DNA of 64,000 bases, from the NCBI RefSeq assembly GCF_001517545.1, contig NZ_FBYA01000002.1, positions 492,669 to 556,668 of the forward strand, written 5' to 3'. A program made the translations under genes and the position numbers. The notes under the pieces were generated by a model, which saw only the letters and a list, made by a program, of their open reading frames with translations, did no database searches and was not told where the DNA came from. The DNA comes from Limnohabitans sp. Rim47 (GTDB taxonomy: Bacteria > Pseudomonadota > Gammaproteobacteria > Burkholderiales > Burkholderiaceae_C). Within the stretch, counting starts at the first letter, position 1. Each line of letters begins with the position of its first letter. Below, piece by piece: positions 1-9,926 of the stretch.

Positions 1-28
1 ACCTCAAAAATGACAGAAAGGGCGGATC

Positions 29-2623
29 ATGCGTTTCCATTCTGCTGTGCTCCCAAACGTTATCCCCCACTTAAAACTGGGATGCCGTTCGTTACTGGCA
101 TGTTGTGCCGCCTGGGGTCTTGGGTTGCTGCCGCTAACGACTTGGGCTGAATACCAAGTCAACATCGTGGACAAAGCACCTGAATACCGCCAATTCGAGC
201 GGGTAGAGATCACAGGCTCCAGCGTGGTCCATCCACGTGACCGCGAAGCATTGCCGGTGCGCGTCATTGACCGTAAAGAAATCGAACGTATGGGCGTTCA
301 GTCGGTGCCCGAGCTGATTCAAAGCCTTTCATCGATGCATTCATACACCGAATCAGGCGGCACCAACATCAAGGGCGAGGGAGGCTACCGGTCGGCAGCC
401 ATTCATGGCTATGAAGCGGGCACATTGGTCTTGATCAACGGGCGCAGATCACCTTCTTTTGCCAAACAACGCCCTCAGGTGGACCGCACGGCTGTTGATT
501 TGTCGATGGTTCCCCTGCGCGCCATTGACAGGGTCGAGATTTTGACCGACGGTGCCTCGTCCCTCTATGGCAGCGATGCGATTGCCGGAGTCGTGAACTT
601 GATCACGCTGCAGCAAGCCCCCGGACTCAGCATGACTGCAGAAAAACTGACCACCCAAGGCGCTGGCGATGGCAACAGCGCTGGCATCAGTTGGGGCAAA
701 GGCAAACTGGATCTGGATGGGTATGCTTTGTCCATGCATCTGGAAACGCAACAGCGTGACGCGGTGCGCATGCGTGACCGCGCTTACACAGACCTTCGCA
801 CACAGCTTTATGGGCACGACGCACAAGGCAACCCTGTGTATTTCGTGCCGCAAAACATGTTTCCACACAACGCGCCAGCGCAACTGCTGAGCAACAGCAC
901 CCATCCGTCGTTGTGCCCTGCCGGCTTTGATTACACCGTGACCCGCAGAGACACGAGTTGGCCTACGCCTTACCAGTGCCAGACCAGCCAGTTGCGAGAC
1001 ACTTACCTGTACCCGGCTTATGACAACACCACTTTGTGGATGGCGTTTGAAAAGCGCATCGATGCCACGCTGTCTGTTTTTTCCGAGATCGGTTATCAAC
1101 AGCAGTTCAGTGACTATCGCCGCATCGTCAACGGACGCGCCATCCAAGGCAACACCCTTTACGATGCGGAAGATTTCAACCCGGGTTTTGCCAAAGAAAA
1201 ACAATACAACCACAGGGCTGTGATCGGTGTTCGTGGTGAATGGAACAACTGGTATTTCACAGCGAGCCACACCCGCGCAGAAAACCACTTTGAAACGGTC
1301 AACCGGGGCGGTTTCACCCAAGGTTCAGACTGGGGAACCATCCTGACCACCGCAGAGCGCCAGCAAGACCCCGCCAGTTACTCTGATGCAACCTGGGCCA
1401 AAATAAAAGCTCGCTTTGCAAAGCCCACAAGCTCACAGGAATACCGCACGCGCTTGCAAGACACGCAGTTGCAAGCTTCGCGAACAGTGGGCGAAACCGC
1501 GTGGGGAGACATCAAACTTGGGACGGTGCTGTTCAATACCCAATCGCAACTGATCAATGAACTGGCGGTGAACCGTAAGGACTATCCTTTCAAGCGGGAC
1601 AACAGTGGTGCGGCCCTGGAGCTGCAGCTGCCTTTGTGGGACCGACTTGAGTTCGTCTCAAGTTTGCGAGCCGAACAGTTCAGTGACTTTGGCAACGTCC
1701 TGACAGGTAAGCTGGGTGCCAAACTGGAAGTGGCCGACAACACCCATGTGCGCATCAGCACTGGCACCGGCTTCCGGGCCCCCACCCTTGCCCAAACCAG
1801 CGCCAGCAATTACAGCCGTTTCGCTTTGACCAGCAGCACCGATTACTACTCGGTCGGCAACCCAGATCTGAAACCTGAAAATTCAAGGCAATGGAGCTTG
1901 GGCATGCTGTATCAACCAACACCACAGTGGAGCTTGGGGTTGGACTATTGGGCACTGGATGTGCGCGATGTCTTTGGCACTTGGACCGACGATCAGATCT
2001 GGAACGACCCGACGCTAAAAGCGCTTTACTACACCAGCAATTACAACAGCGCAGGAAAAAACCGATACCTTTTCAAGCCGTTTAACCAGGGCATTATGAG
2101 CAAATCAGGTGTTGACTACCAAATGCGCTACCGCTGGCCTGTGAGCATGGGCCGGCTTTGGATCGGACTGGAAGGCACTTACAACATGAAGTCAAAGCGC
2201 AGCACTTACCCCGGCCAGACACCCATCTCCAATCTGGGCAATTACGATACTGCGACAGGCACGGTGGTGGCACGCAACATGCTGCGTCTGACGACGTCAC
2301 TCGAATCCCGGGATTTCAGTGTCACGGCGCATGTCAACTACCACTCTGGCAACGATGAGCTCATGCCGGCCTTGATCGACTCACAAGGCAACTTTGTAGG
2401 CGACCAATTCACGCACCGCGTACCGGATCATTGGACCCTGGATGTCTCCGGGGTGTACCGGTGGACACCTGCCATCAGCATACGAGTGCATATTGCCAAC
2501 CTAACCAACCGCACACCGCCCATTCGTTACAACAGCCCCTACCTTAGCTCGACGTTGTCTGACACGCGCTATGACAACTATTACGGCCGCACCCTGCGTA
2601 TTGCCATGGACATCAAGTTCTAA
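29..2623 (+). CDS. TonB-dependent outer-membrane receptor
   Basis: Outer-membrane gated transporter that would import a substrate using TonB-ExbBD energy. The N-terminus has a hydrophobic signal segment ending near Ala40. A plug domain follows (about residues 58-192), recognisable by LVLINGRR and by the plug-end motif VEILTDGASSLYGSDAIAGV. The remaining ~670 residues look like a beta-barrel with alternating aromatic strands, and the protein ends in Phe, as outer-membrane proteins usually do. The 864-residue length is normal for the family. A purine-rich stretch (agaaaggg) precedes the ATG. No neighbouring siderophore, vitamin or sugar genes identify the ligand, and upstream DNA lies outside the window, so the substrate is unknown. 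Confidence 0.9.
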   Translation: MRFHSAVLPNVIPHLKLGCRSLLACCAAWGLGLLPLTTWAEYQVNIVDKAPEYRQFERVEITGSSVVHPRDREALPVRVIDRKEIERMGVQSVPELIQSLSSMHSYTESGGTNIKGEGGYRSAAIHGYEAGTLVLINGRRSPSFAKQRPQVDRTAVDLSMVPLRAIDRVEILTDGASSLYGSDAIAGVVNLITLQQAPGLSMTAEKLTTQGAGDGNSAGISWGKGKLDLDGYALSMHLETQQRDAVRMRDRAYTDLRTQLYGHDAQGNPVYFVPQNMFPHNAPAQLLSNSTHPSLCPAGFDYTVTRRDTSWPTPYQCQTSQLRDTYLYPAYDNTTLWMAFEKRIDATLSVFSEIGYQQQFSDYRRIVNGRAIQGNTLYDAEDFNPGFAKEKQYNHRAVIGVRGEWNNWYFTASHTRAENHFETVNRGGFTQGSDWGTILTTAERQQDPASYSDATWAKIKARFAKPTSSQEYRTRLQDTQLQASRTVGETAWGDIKLGTVLFNTQSQLINELAVNRKDYPFKRDNSGAALELQLPLWDRLEFVSSLRAEQFSDFGNVLTGKLGAKLEVADNTHVRISTGTGFRAPTLAQTSASNYSRFALTSSTDYYSVGNPDLKPENSRQWSLGMLYQPTPQWSLGLDYWALDVRDVFGTWTDDQIWNDPTLKALYYTSNYNSAGKNRYLFKPFNQGIMSKSGVDYQMRYRWPVSMGRLWIGLEGTYNMKSKRSTYPGQTPISNLGNYDTATGTVVARNMLRLTTSLESRDFSVTAHVNYHSGNDELMPALIDSQGNFVGDQFTHRVPDHWTLDVSGVYRWTPAISIRVHIANLTNRTPPIRYNSPYLSSTLSDTRYDNYYGRTLRIAMDIKF

Positions 2624-2632
2624 AAAGATGGC

Positions 2633-2682
2633 CAGGCCCGCACGCTATGATCAAACCATCGCCCACCTCTTGCGCGGGCCTG
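2633..2682 (+). other. Inverted repeat between the receptor gene and ilvA
   Basis: A perfect 9-bp inverted repeat, CAGGCCCGC at 2633-2641 and GCGGGCCTG at 2674-2682, encloses a 32-nt loop. It lies between the receptor stop and the ilvA start at 2696. There is no T-run after it, so it is not a classic terminator; it could be a leader structure of ilvA or chance. Confidence 0.3.
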
Positions 2683-2695
2683 TGACATAGCCGAC

Positions 2696-4243
2696 ATGAC
2701 CACATCCAAACTCCGCCCTGCCGATTACCTGATCAAAATCCTCAACGCCCGCGTGTACGACGTGGCCACCGAGTCGGCCCTGGAACCCGCAAAGAACTTG
2801 TCTCGCCGCTTGGGCAACCAGGTGCTTTTGAAGCGCGAAGACCAGCAACCCGTGCACAGCTTCAAACTGCGCGGGGCTTACAACAAGATGGCGCACCTGA
2901 CGCCCGAGCAGCTCAAGAAGGGCGTGATTTGCGCCTCGGCCGGCAACCACGCGCAGGGCGTGGCACTCAGCGCCAGCAAACTGGGCACCCGCGCCGTGAT
3001 CGTCATGCCGACCACCACGCCGCAGGTCAAGGTCGACGCGGTCAAGAGTTTTGGGGGCGATGTGGTGTTGTATGGCGACAGCTATTCCGACGCCTACAAC
3101 CACGCGCTGACTTTACAAAAGAAGCAGGGCCTGTCCTTTGTGCACCCCTTTGATGACCCGGATGTCATTGCCGGCCAAGGCACGATTGCCATGGAAATGC
3201 TGCGTCAACACCAAGGCCCACTCGATGCCGTGTTTGTGGCCATTGGCGGCGGCGGCTTGATCTCGGGCGTGGCCAACTACATCAAAGCAGTCCGCCCCGA
3301 GGTGAAGGTGATCGGCGTGCAAATGAACGATTCGAACGCGATGATGCAGTCTGTGGCAGCCAAAAAACGCGTGACCTTGCCCGATGTGGGCTTGTTCTCA
3401 GACGGCACCGCGGTCAAGTTGGTGGGCGAAGAAACCTTCCGCGTCGCACGCCATCTGGTGGACGAATACATGACCGTGGACACCGACGCCGTGTGTGCGG
3501 CCATCAAGGATGTGTTTGTGGACACCCGCTCGATCGTGGAGCCTGCAGGCGCGCTGGCCGTGGCCGCCATCAAGCAGTATGTGGCCACGCACAAGACCAA
3601 AGGCCAGACCTATGCCGCCATTTTGTGCGGTGCCAACATGAATTTTGACCGCCTGCGCTTTGTGGCCGAACGCGCCGACGTGGGCGAAGAAAAAGAAGCG
3701 CTTTTTGCGGTGACGATCCCCGAAGAGCGCGGCAGCTTCAAGCGCTTTTTGGAACTGATTGGCAGCCTGCCCGGCGGCCCGCGCAATGTGACCGAGTTCA
3801 ACTACCGCATGAGCGATTCGAACAAAGCCCATGTGTTTTTGGGCCTGAGTACTTCGGCCAAGGGCGAGAGCACCAAGATCACCGCCAACTTCAACAAGCA
3901 CAAGTTCACGGCCATCGACCTGACACACGACGAACTGGCTAAAGAGCACATCCGCCACATGGTGGGCGGGCACTCGGCCATGTCACAAGACGAGCGCCTG
4001 CTGCGCTTTGAGTTTCCTGAGCGTCCGGGCGCCTTGCTCAAATTTTTGAGCCTGATGCGTCCAGGCTGGAACATCAGCCTTTTCCACTACCGCAACCAGG
4101 GTGCCGACTACGGCCGGATTTTGGTCGGCCTGCAGGTGCCGCCCAAAGACGACAAAGCATTTGCCAAATTTCTGGAAGCATTGGGGTATCCGTATGCAGA
4201 AGAGACGAATAATCCGGTTTATCGCTTGTTTTTGCGCAACTGA
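2696..4243 (+). CDS. ilvA: Threonine ammonia-lyase, biosynthetic (threonine deaminase)
   Basis: Pyridoxal-phosphate enzyme converting L-threonine to 2-oxobutanoate and ammonia, the first step of isoleucine synthesis. The PLP lysine is K57 in HSFKLRGAYN, and the phosphate-binding glycine loop is GGGGLISG near residue 183. The catalytic fold II domain spans about residues 1-325. Two ACT-like regulatory domains follow, the second containing FEFPERPGALLKFL, which marks the long, isoleucine-feedback-regulated biosynthetic form (515 residues) rather than the short catabolic TdcB. The start is an ATG 14 bases after the small inverted repeat. The next gene begins 17 bases downstream. Confidence 0.96.
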   Translation: MTTSKLRPADYLIKILNARVYDVATESALEPAKNLSRRLGNQVLLKREDQQPVHSFKLRGAYNKMAHLTPEQLKKGVICASAGNHAQGVALSASKLGTRAVIVMPTTTPQVKVDAVKSFGGDVVLYGDSYSDAYNHALTLQKKQGLSFVHPFDDPDVIAGQGTIAMEMLRQHQGPLDAVFVAIGGGGLISGVANYIKAVRPEVKVIGVQMNDSNAMMQSVAAKKRVTLPDVGLFSDGTAVKLVGEETFRVARHLVDEYMTVDTDAVCAAIKDVFVDTRSIVEPAGALAVAAIKQYVATHKTKGQTYAAILCGANMNFDRLRFVAERADVGEEKEALFAVTIPEERGSFKRFLELIGSLPGGPRNVTEFNYRMSDSNKAHVFLGLSTSAKGESTKITANFNKHKFTAIDLTHDELAKEHIRHMVGGHSAMSQDERLLRFEFPERPGALLKFLSLMRPGWNISLFHYRNQGADYGRILVGLQVPPKDDKAFAKFLEALGYPYAEETNNPVYRLFLRN

Positions 4244-4260
4244 AACCCAAAGGGTCCACC

Positions 4261-5160
4261 ATGCCCGCATCCCTTGAAGGCCAACTCGTCGTCGCGATTT
4301 CATCGCGGGCTTTGTTCGACTTTGAAGAAGAAAACCGCCTGTTCGAGCAAGGCGATGACCGGGCTTACATGAAACTGCAGCTGGAGCGGCTAGAGGAGCC
4401 CGCCAAGCCCGGCGTGGCCTTTTCTTTGGTGCGCAAGCTGCTGGCCTTCAACGATGCCGATGCGCAGCGGGTAGAGGTGGTCATCTTGTCGCGCAACGAC
4501 CCGGTTTCGGGCATGCGGGTGTTTCGTTCGGCGCAGCATTACGGCCTGCCCATTCAGCGCGGCAGTTTCACGCGGGGACAACCGCCTTGGCGCTATCTGA
4601 AGCCCCTGAATGCCAATTTGTTTTTGTCCACACATTTATCGGACGTGCGTGCGGCCTTGGGTGCGGGCGTGCCAGCCGCACAGGTGTACCCGCATTCGGC
4701 GCTGGCTTCTGAAGCACACCCCCACGAAGTGCGCATCGCTTTTGACGGTGATGCGGTGCTGTTTTCAGACGAGGCAGAGCGGGTATTTCAGGCCGAAGGC
4801 CTTTCGGCTTTTCAGGCCCACGAGCGCGACAAAGCGGGTCAACCCTTGCTAGCAGGGCCTTTCAAACCTTTGCTGGCCGCCTTGCACCGCTTGCAACAAG
4901 AAGGCACGCCCGCTATGCGCATTCGCACCGCCTTGGTCACCGCCCGCAGCGCCCCGGCACACGAACGCGCCATTCGCACGCTGATGGACTGGAACATTGA
5001 GGTGGACGAGGCCATGTTTTTGGGCGGTCTGCCCAAAGGCGAGTTCTTGCGCGAGTTCGAGCCCGATTTTTTCTTTGACGACCAAACCGGTCACATCGAA
5101 TCGGCCGCACGGCATGTGCCATCCGGGCATGTGGCTTCTGGTGTATCGAACCCGGATTGA
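4261..5160 (+). CDS. 5'-nucleotidase, cN-I-like family
   Basis: Member of the 5'-nucleotidase family related to eukaryotic cytosolic nucleotidase I, predicted to dephosphorylate nucleoside monophosphates in the cytoplasm. Characteristic segments are VVAISSRALFDFEEEN near the start, LSRNDPVSGMRVF, the RGSFTRG segment, VRIAFDGDAVLFSDEAE with its HAD-like Asp residues (about 157-172), and a C-terminal FFFDDQTGHIESAA. The length of 299 residues is usual. It starts 17 bases after ilvA, so the two may be co-transcribed, although no functional link is obvious. It faces the DMT exporter gene convergently with a 66-base gap. Confidence 0.85.
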   Translation: MPASLEGQLVVAISSRALFDFEEENRLFEQGDDRAYMKLQLERLEEPAKPGVAFSLVRKLLAFNDADAQRVEVVILSRNDPVSGMRVFRSAQHYGLPIQRGSFTRGQPPWRYLKPLNANLFLSTHLSDVRAALGAGVPAAQVYPHSALASEAHPHEVRIAFDGDAVLFSDEAERVFQAEGLSAFQAHERDKAGQPLLAGPFKPLLAALHRLQQEGTPAMRIRTALVTARSAPAHERAIRTLMDWNIEVDEAMFLGGLPKGEFLREFEPDFFFDDQTGHIESAARHVPSGHVASGVSNPD

Positions 5161-5226
5161 AAGAAAACCCTTCAACCTGCACGATGGCACCAGCATTCGT
5201 GAGCAGAGACTCGCTTTTGCAAGGCT

Positions 5227-6177
5227 TCAATCAGAAACGACGGTGGGTCGTTTGCTCTCGCGTCGGGCGATCCACACCGTGGCAGACAAAATGACGACTG
5301 CGCCCAACCAGGTGGACCGACTGGGCACATCGCCGAACACCAGCCAGCCCAACACCGAGGCCCAAACCAAGTCCAAAAAACGCAGCGACTGGGTGGCCGA
5401 AATGTCGGCCAAAGCGAACGCCCGCGTCAGGCAATAGTGGGCCAGTGTGCCCAGCATGCCCGTGGCCGCAAAGCCCAGCCATTGCAACGGCGTAGGCATT
5501 TGCCAATGGGGCAAAGCCATGGGCAGGCTGAGCACAGACACCGTAAGGGCTTGCCACAGCACGATGACGCCCGGTTTTTCGTAACGGGTCAGCGCTTTGG
5601 TGATCAAAAACGAGGCCGCAAACACGGGTGACGAAGCCAGCATGACCAGGTTGAACCAGCCACCATCGCCCGACATCTTGGGCAAAACCACCACCAACAC
5701 CCCCGCAAAACCGACAATGGCTGCGATCCAGCGGTCTTTGCGCATGGGCTCACCCAAAAACCAGGCTGCTCCGATCATGATGAAAATCGGCCCAGTGAAA
5801 CCGATGGCTGTCATGTCGGCCAAGGGGATTTGGGGCAAGGCGGTGAACCACAAAATCAGGCCCACGGTGTGCACCCCACCTCGCCAGAACTGCCCCGCCA
5901 TATTGACTGGCATGTAGGTGCGCCAACCGTCCCGAAAAACCCAGGGCAGGATCACCAACAGCCCAAACAGGTAACGCAAGAATTGAGACTGGTAGACATC
6001 CAGATGCAGCGTCAGTTGGCGTGCGATGGTGTTGAGCATTGAGAACAACAAGCCGCCGCAAACCATCCAGACCATGCCGCGCACGGCCACCGGCCAGGCC
6101 GCAAAAGAGCGCCGACTGCGGTGGTGCGCAAGCAGCCACTGACGAGGAGGTGAGAAAAAGGCTTTGCGCGGTTTCAT
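5227..6177 (-). CDS. DMT-superfamily (EamA) membrane transporter
   Basis: Predicted inner-membrane drug/metabolite transporter with about ten hydrophobic helices arranged as two EamA repeats. The second repeat begins around residue 175 (segment FNLVMLASSPVFAASFLITK). A basic N-terminal tail precedes the first helix. I chose the ATG at 6177; the codon at 6183 in the same frame is only a TTG. The substrate cannot be read from the sequence: members export amino acids, metabolites or drugs, and no biosynthetic or regulatory neighbour narrows it. The gene is convergent with the 5'-nucleotidase and followed in the same direction from htpX after a short gap. Confidence 0.87.
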   Translation of the reverse strand: MKPRKAFFSPPRQWLLAHHRSRRSFAAWPVAVRGMVWMVCGGLLFSMLNTIARQLTLHLDVYQSQFLRYLFGLLVILPWVFRDGWRTYMPVNMAGQFWRGGVHTVGLILWFTALPQIPLADMTAIGFTGPIFIMIGAAWFLGEPMRKDRWIAAIVGFAGVLVVVLPKMSGDGGWFNLVMLASSPVFAASFLITKALTRYEKPGVIVLWQALTVSVLSLPMALPHWQMPTPLQWLGFAATGMLGTLAHYCLTRAFALADISATQSLRFLDLVWASVLGWLVFGDVPSRSTWLGAVVILSATVWIARRESKRPTVVSD

Positions 6178-6269
6178 GCGCAATCGCCAAGATAAATAAG
6201 AGTCACCCTGCCATCTTAGGCAGAGTCATCGCCCAAGCGGGTCACTTGGGTTACGTGGCTTTGGGGAAT

Positions 6270-7145
6270 TTAACCGGCGCTGTTTTGCAGCGCGGCAATG
6301 CGCTCTTCAATCGGCGGATGGGTGCTGAACAACTGGCCGATGCCGCCAGCAATGCCCATTGCAGCCATGCTCTTGGGCAGCTCGGCCGTATGCACACCAC
6401 CCAAGCGAGCCAGTGCGTTGATCATGGGTTGCTTGCGGCCCATCAATTTGGCGGCACCCGCGTCGGCACGGAATTCGCGCTGACGGCTGAACCAGGCCAC
6501 GATGATGGCGGCGACAAAACCCAACAAAATGTCCATGACGATGGTGGTCACAAAATAGCCAATGCCAGGGCCGCTGCTTTCTTCGTCGTTCTTGCGCAAG
6601 AAGCTGTCCACGCCGTAACCCACCACGCGCGAGATAAACACCACAAAGGTGTTCATCACGCCCTGGATGAGCGTCATGGTGACCATGTCGCCGTTGGCGA
6701 TGTGCGCGATTTCGTGGCCAATGACGGCCTCGACTTCTTCGTGCGTCATGTTTTGCAGCAAGCCAGTAGACACCGCTACCAGCGCCGAGTCGCGAAAAGC
6801 GCCTGTGGCAAACGCATTCGGGTCGCCCTCAAAAATACCCACCTCCGGCATGCCGATGCCCGCCTTGTCGGCGAACTTGCGGACGGTTTCAACGATCCAG
6901 GCTTCGTCAGCATTGGCGGGCTGCTCGATCACTCGCACGCCCGAGGACATCTTGGCGATCCACTTGCTCATGAGCAAAGAAATGATGGCGCCACCAAAAC
7001 CCATAATCAAGGCGTAACCGAGCAAGGCACCCAGATTCAGGCCGTTGGCGGTCAGGAAACGGTTGACCCCCAGCAAATTGGCAACGATGCCCAACACCAC
7101 CACAACAGCCAGGTTGGTCAAGACAAACAAGAAAATTCGTTTCAT
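6270..7145 (-). CDS. htpX: Membrane zinc metalloprotease HtpX
   Basis: Inner-membrane M48 zinc protease that degrades misfolded or damaged membrane proteins, working alongside FtsH in envelope stress. The zinc site is H144-E145-x-x-H148 (VIGHEIAHIANG), with the third ligand E224 in REFRADAGAAKLMG. Two N-terminal transmembrane helices (about 5-27 and 37-58) and two more around 160-180 and 200-220 match the family, as does the length of 291 residues. The start is an ATG with a GGTTGAAAGTGAACC leader upstream on the minus strand. It appears to be an independent transcription unit. Confidence 0.96.
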   Translation of the reverse strand: MKRIFLFVLTNLAVVVVLGIVANLLGVNRFLTANGLNLGALLGYALIMGFGGAIISLLMSKWIAKMSSGVRVIEQPANADEAWIVETVRKFADKAGIGMPEVGIFEGDPNAFATGAFRDSALVAVSTGLLQNMTHEEVEAVIGHEIAHIANGDMVTMTLIQGVMNTFVVFISRVVGYGVDSFLRKNDEESSGPGIGYFVTTIVMDILLGFVAAIIVAWFSRQREFRADAGAAKLMGRKQPMINALARLGGVHTAELPKSMAAMGIAGGIGQLFSTHPPIEERIAALQNSAG

Positions 7146-7214
7146 GGAAGGTTCACTTTCAACCCGAAAGACGCGGGTACGTTGGTGGGAATGTTAGGGG
7201 CTTGCCAAGCAAAA

Positions 7215-8066
7215 TCAAGCGAGGGGAAGGATTTCCTGATTGGCGTACGGTTTTTCTGCCCTCGCTTTGACGCGGTGCGGGCGAAACACACGGGTGTCTT
7301 CGTAGAAAGCCGGATCTTCGTTGGCCGCCCACCAACCGGGCACGCCTAAAACAGGCAAGGGGCTGAAAGGTTTGCGCGACAGTTTGTCGGCCGTCAGGTC
7401 TTGCGCCAGCCAGGCATCAATGTCGGCAGGGGCGAGCGATAAGGGCACACGCCACATGTGCACGGTGATGGATTTGTAGGGTTGGACCGCTTTTTCGAGC
7501 GCGGCATGGCCGAAAGCCCACAACCGGGTTTGAGGCCACTCGGCACGCAAGCCCACAAAAGCGTCCGCCCAGCGGTGCTCAGTCAAGGCGTCCCACAAGG
7601 CGTCTGAAGGCTGGATCAGCAACGCGTTTTCGTCGAACACCGTGGCGGCATCGCGCACCGGGCCACGCACCTGCCCTACCCCAGCGCGGGCAATTTCACG
7701 GGCCTGTAGCTGGTTCAAGCGCTTTTTAGCCAGCGGGAAATGCATCCAGCACAAGGCATTGAAGAAGTCGTGCAGACCCTCGCGGGTGGGCACCTGAGCC
7801 GTGGAAAAAATGTAGTCTTCGTAGGCCTGACCATCCGGCAAGTCGCGTTGCGGAACGAACCGCACTGGCGCACGGCCTGCCTGGTTCAAGGCCTGCGCTT
7901 GGGGGCTGCCCGCCACGATCTGGCGGGCAATGGGTTCGCCCACACCGCGCCAGTCATGCAACCACGGGGCGGACCAGTCGATATCTGGTACGCCCAGGGC
8001 CGATGTACTTTCGCAACGGCAACCGGGTCGATTCGGGTCGGACTTCAGACACCCACCAGACGCCAC
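7215..8066 (-). CDS. DUF3025 family protein
   Basis: Conserved protein of unknown function. It matches the DUF3025 family by the segments DIDWSAPWLHDW at the N-terminus and FNALCWMHFPLAKKRLNQLQ in the middle, and by its length (about 280 residues). No catalytic motif, signal peptide or membrane span is visible. The only plausible start upstream of the conserved region is a GTG at 8066, which overlaps the end of pyrC by 22 bases, suggesting translational coupling. The true N-terminus could be shorter, since the first ~25 residues are not obviously conserved. Family members often sit beside pyrC in betaproteobacteria. Confidence 0.8.
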   Translation of the reverse strand: MASGGCLKSDPNRPGCRCESTSALGVPDIDWSAPWLHDWRGVGEPIARQIVAGSPQAQALNQAGRAPVRFVPQRDLPDGQAYEDYIFSTAQVPTREGLHDFFNALCWMHFPLAKKRLNQLQAREIARAGVGQVRGPVRDAATVFDENALLIQPSDALWDALTEHRWADAFVGLRAEWPQTRLWAFGHAALEKAVQPYKSITVHMWRVPLSLAPADIDAWLAQDLTADKLSRKPFSPLPVLGVPGWWAANEDPAFYEDTRVFRPHRVKARAEKPYANQEILPLA

Positions 8067-9082
8067 GGCAGACTTTCACCTGAACGCAGGGGTTTGAGTT
8101 CAGCCTCACCCAAGGCGAAGCTTTCGGCAGGTGTCCAGCTTTCGCGGCGCAGCGTGATGGTGCCGCTGTTGCGAGGCAGACCGTAAAAATCGGCCCCGTT
8201 GAAACTGGCAAAAGCCTCAAGCTGCGCCAAGGCCCCCGCATGGTCAAAGGCCTCGGCATACATCTCGATGGCGGCATGCGCGGTGTAGCAACCCGCACAG
8301 CCTGTGGCGTGTTCTTTCAGGTGCGCCGGATGCGGCGCGCTGTCGGTGCCCAAAAAGAAACGGGCGTTGCCACTGGTCGCCGCTTGCACCAGCGCCAGCC
8401 GATGCGTCTCGCGCTTGAGCACGGGCAGGCAGTAGTAATGAGGGCGAATGCCGCCCGTAAAAAGGGCGTTGCGGTTGTACAGCAGGTGGTGCGCGGTGAT
8501 GGTGGCACCCAGATTCGCATCGCCTTCGGCCACGTATTGCGCAGCTTCTTTCGTGGTGATGTGTTCCATCACGATTTTGAGGCCCGGAAAATCGCGGCGC
8601 AGCGGCTTGAGCTGCTGCTCGATGAACACCGCTTCGCGGTCAAACAGGTCGATGTCTGGTGAAGTGACTTCGCCGTGCACCAAGAGCAGCATGCCTTCAC
8701 GCTGCATGGCTTCGAGCACGGGGTAGATTTTGCGCAGGTCGGTCACGCCAGCGTCGCTGTTGGTGGTAGCACCCGCTGGATAGAGCTTGCAAGCCACGAC
8801 ACCTGCGGCCTTGGCGCGGGCGATTTCTGCCGGATTGAGGTTATCGGTCAGGTACAGCGTCATCAAGGGCTCAAAAGCCATGCCTTGGGGCACGGCAGCC
8901 TGAATGCGTGCCTTGTAAGCCAGCGCCTGCTCGGCAGTGGTCACGGGCGGTTTGAGGTTGGGCATGATGACCGCGCGGCCAAACTGGGCTGCGGTGTGCG
9001 GCACCACTACGTTCAATGCAGCGCCGTCGCGCACATGCAGGTGCCAGTCATCGGGGCGGGTAAGGGTGATTTCTTGAGTCAT
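8045..9082 (-). CDS. pyrC: Dihydroorotase
   Basis: Zinc amidohydrolase that cyclises N-carbamoyl-L-aspartate to dihydroorotate in pyrimidine synthesis. The first metal-binding pair is H14-x-H16 (DDWHLHVRDG), the carbamylated lysine is in CKLYPAGATTNSDAGV near residue 102, and later ligands lie in LVHGEV and EHITT. The LGTDSAPH motif carries the catalytic Asp. The 345-residue length marks the short, class II type typical of proteobacteria. The ATG at 9082 is preceded by a short gap to aapP, and the 3' end overlaps the DUF3025 gene. Confidence 0.96.
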   Translation of the reverse strand: MTQEITLTRPDDWHLHVRDGAALNVVVPHTAAQFGRAVIMPNLKPPVTTAEQALAYKARIQAAVPQGMAFEPLMTLYLTDNLNPAEIARAKAAGVVACKLYPAGATTNSDAGVTDLRKIYPVLEAMQREGMLLLVHGEVTSPDIDLFDREAVFIEQQLKPLRRDFPGLKIVMEHITTKEAAQYVAEGDANLGATITAHHLLYNRNALFTGGIRPHYYCLPVLKRETHRLALVQAATSGNARFFLGTDSAPHPAHLKEHATGCAGCYTAHAAIEMYAEAFDHAGALAQLEAFASFNGADFYGLPRNSGTITLRRESWTPAESFALGEAELKPLRSGESLPWRLVGV

Positions 9083-9157
9083 AAGCGTATTGTCTCAAAC
9101 CGGCACCCCACGGGCCAAACCCAGACAAGGCTGTGGCCGTGGAAGCCCTAAAGCCCC

Positions 9158-9913
9158 TCAATGTCCCAGGATCTTGGACAAGAAGTCTTGTGCCCGGTCG
9201 GTTTGCGGCGAGTCAAAGAACTGTTGCGGCGGCGCTTGCTCGACCACCTGGCCTTGGTCCATGAAGATGACGCGGTCGGCCACGGCTTTGGCAAAACCCA
9301 TTTCGTGCGTCACGCACAGCATGGTCATGCCTTGACTGGTCAGCTCAATCATCACGTCCAGCACTTCCTTGATCATTTCCGGATCGAGCGCCGAAGTGGG
9401 CTCATCGAACAGCATGATTTTGGGGGTCAGACACAGCGCCCGAGCAATCGCCACACGCTGCTGCTGGCCACCGGACAACTGCAGAGGGTATTTGTGGGCG
9501 TGTTCGACAATGCGCACGCGCTCAAGTTGAACCATGGCTTTTTCGATGGCTTCCTTGCGCGGCATCTTAGCCACCCAAGTGGGCGACAAGATCAGGTTTT
9601 CCAGCACAGTCAGGTGTGGAAAAAGGTTGAACTGCTGGAACACCATGCCGACTTCGCGGCGCACTTTGTCGATGCCCTTGAGGTCATCGCCCAACACCGT
9701 GCCGTCAACGGTCAGGGTGCCTTCTTGGTATTCCTCCAGTGCGTTGATACAGCGAATCAATGTGGACTTGCCCGAGCCGGATGGACCGCAAATGACGACT
9801 TTCTCGCCTTTGGCAAACTGCAAGTTCACATCGCGCAACACATGGTAGCCATTGCTGGCATACCACTTGTTAACGCCTTTGAACTCGATAAGGGGGGTAG
9901 CGTTGGAGGTCAT
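9158..9913 (-). CDS. aapP: General amino-acid ABC transporter, ATPase subunit
   Basis: ATP-hydrolysing subunit of a polar/general L-amino-acid importer. Walker A is GPSGSGKST (residues 43-51), the signature is LSGGQQQRVAIARAL, and Walker B is IMLFDEPTSALDPEM, followed by the switch histidine in CVTHEMGF. The length of 251 residues is typical of the GlnQ/AapP group. It is the last gene of the aapJQMP operon, 13 bases after aapM, and completes the periplasmic binding protein, two permeases and ATPase set. Confidence 0.94.
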   Translation of the reverse strand: MTSNATPLIEFKGVNKWYASNGYHVLRDVNLQFAKGEKVVICGPSGSGKSTLIRCINALEEYQEGTLTVDGTVLGDDLKGIDKVRREVGMVFQQFNLFPHLTVLENLILSPTWVAKMPRKEAIEKAMVQLERVRIVEHAHKYPLQLSGGQQQRVAIARALCLTPKIMLFDEPTSALDPEMIKEVLDVMIELTSQGMTMLCVTHEMGFAKAVADRVIFMDQGQVVEQAPPQQFFDSPQTDRAQDFLSKILGH

Positions 9914-9926
9914 GAGAGTCTTTCGT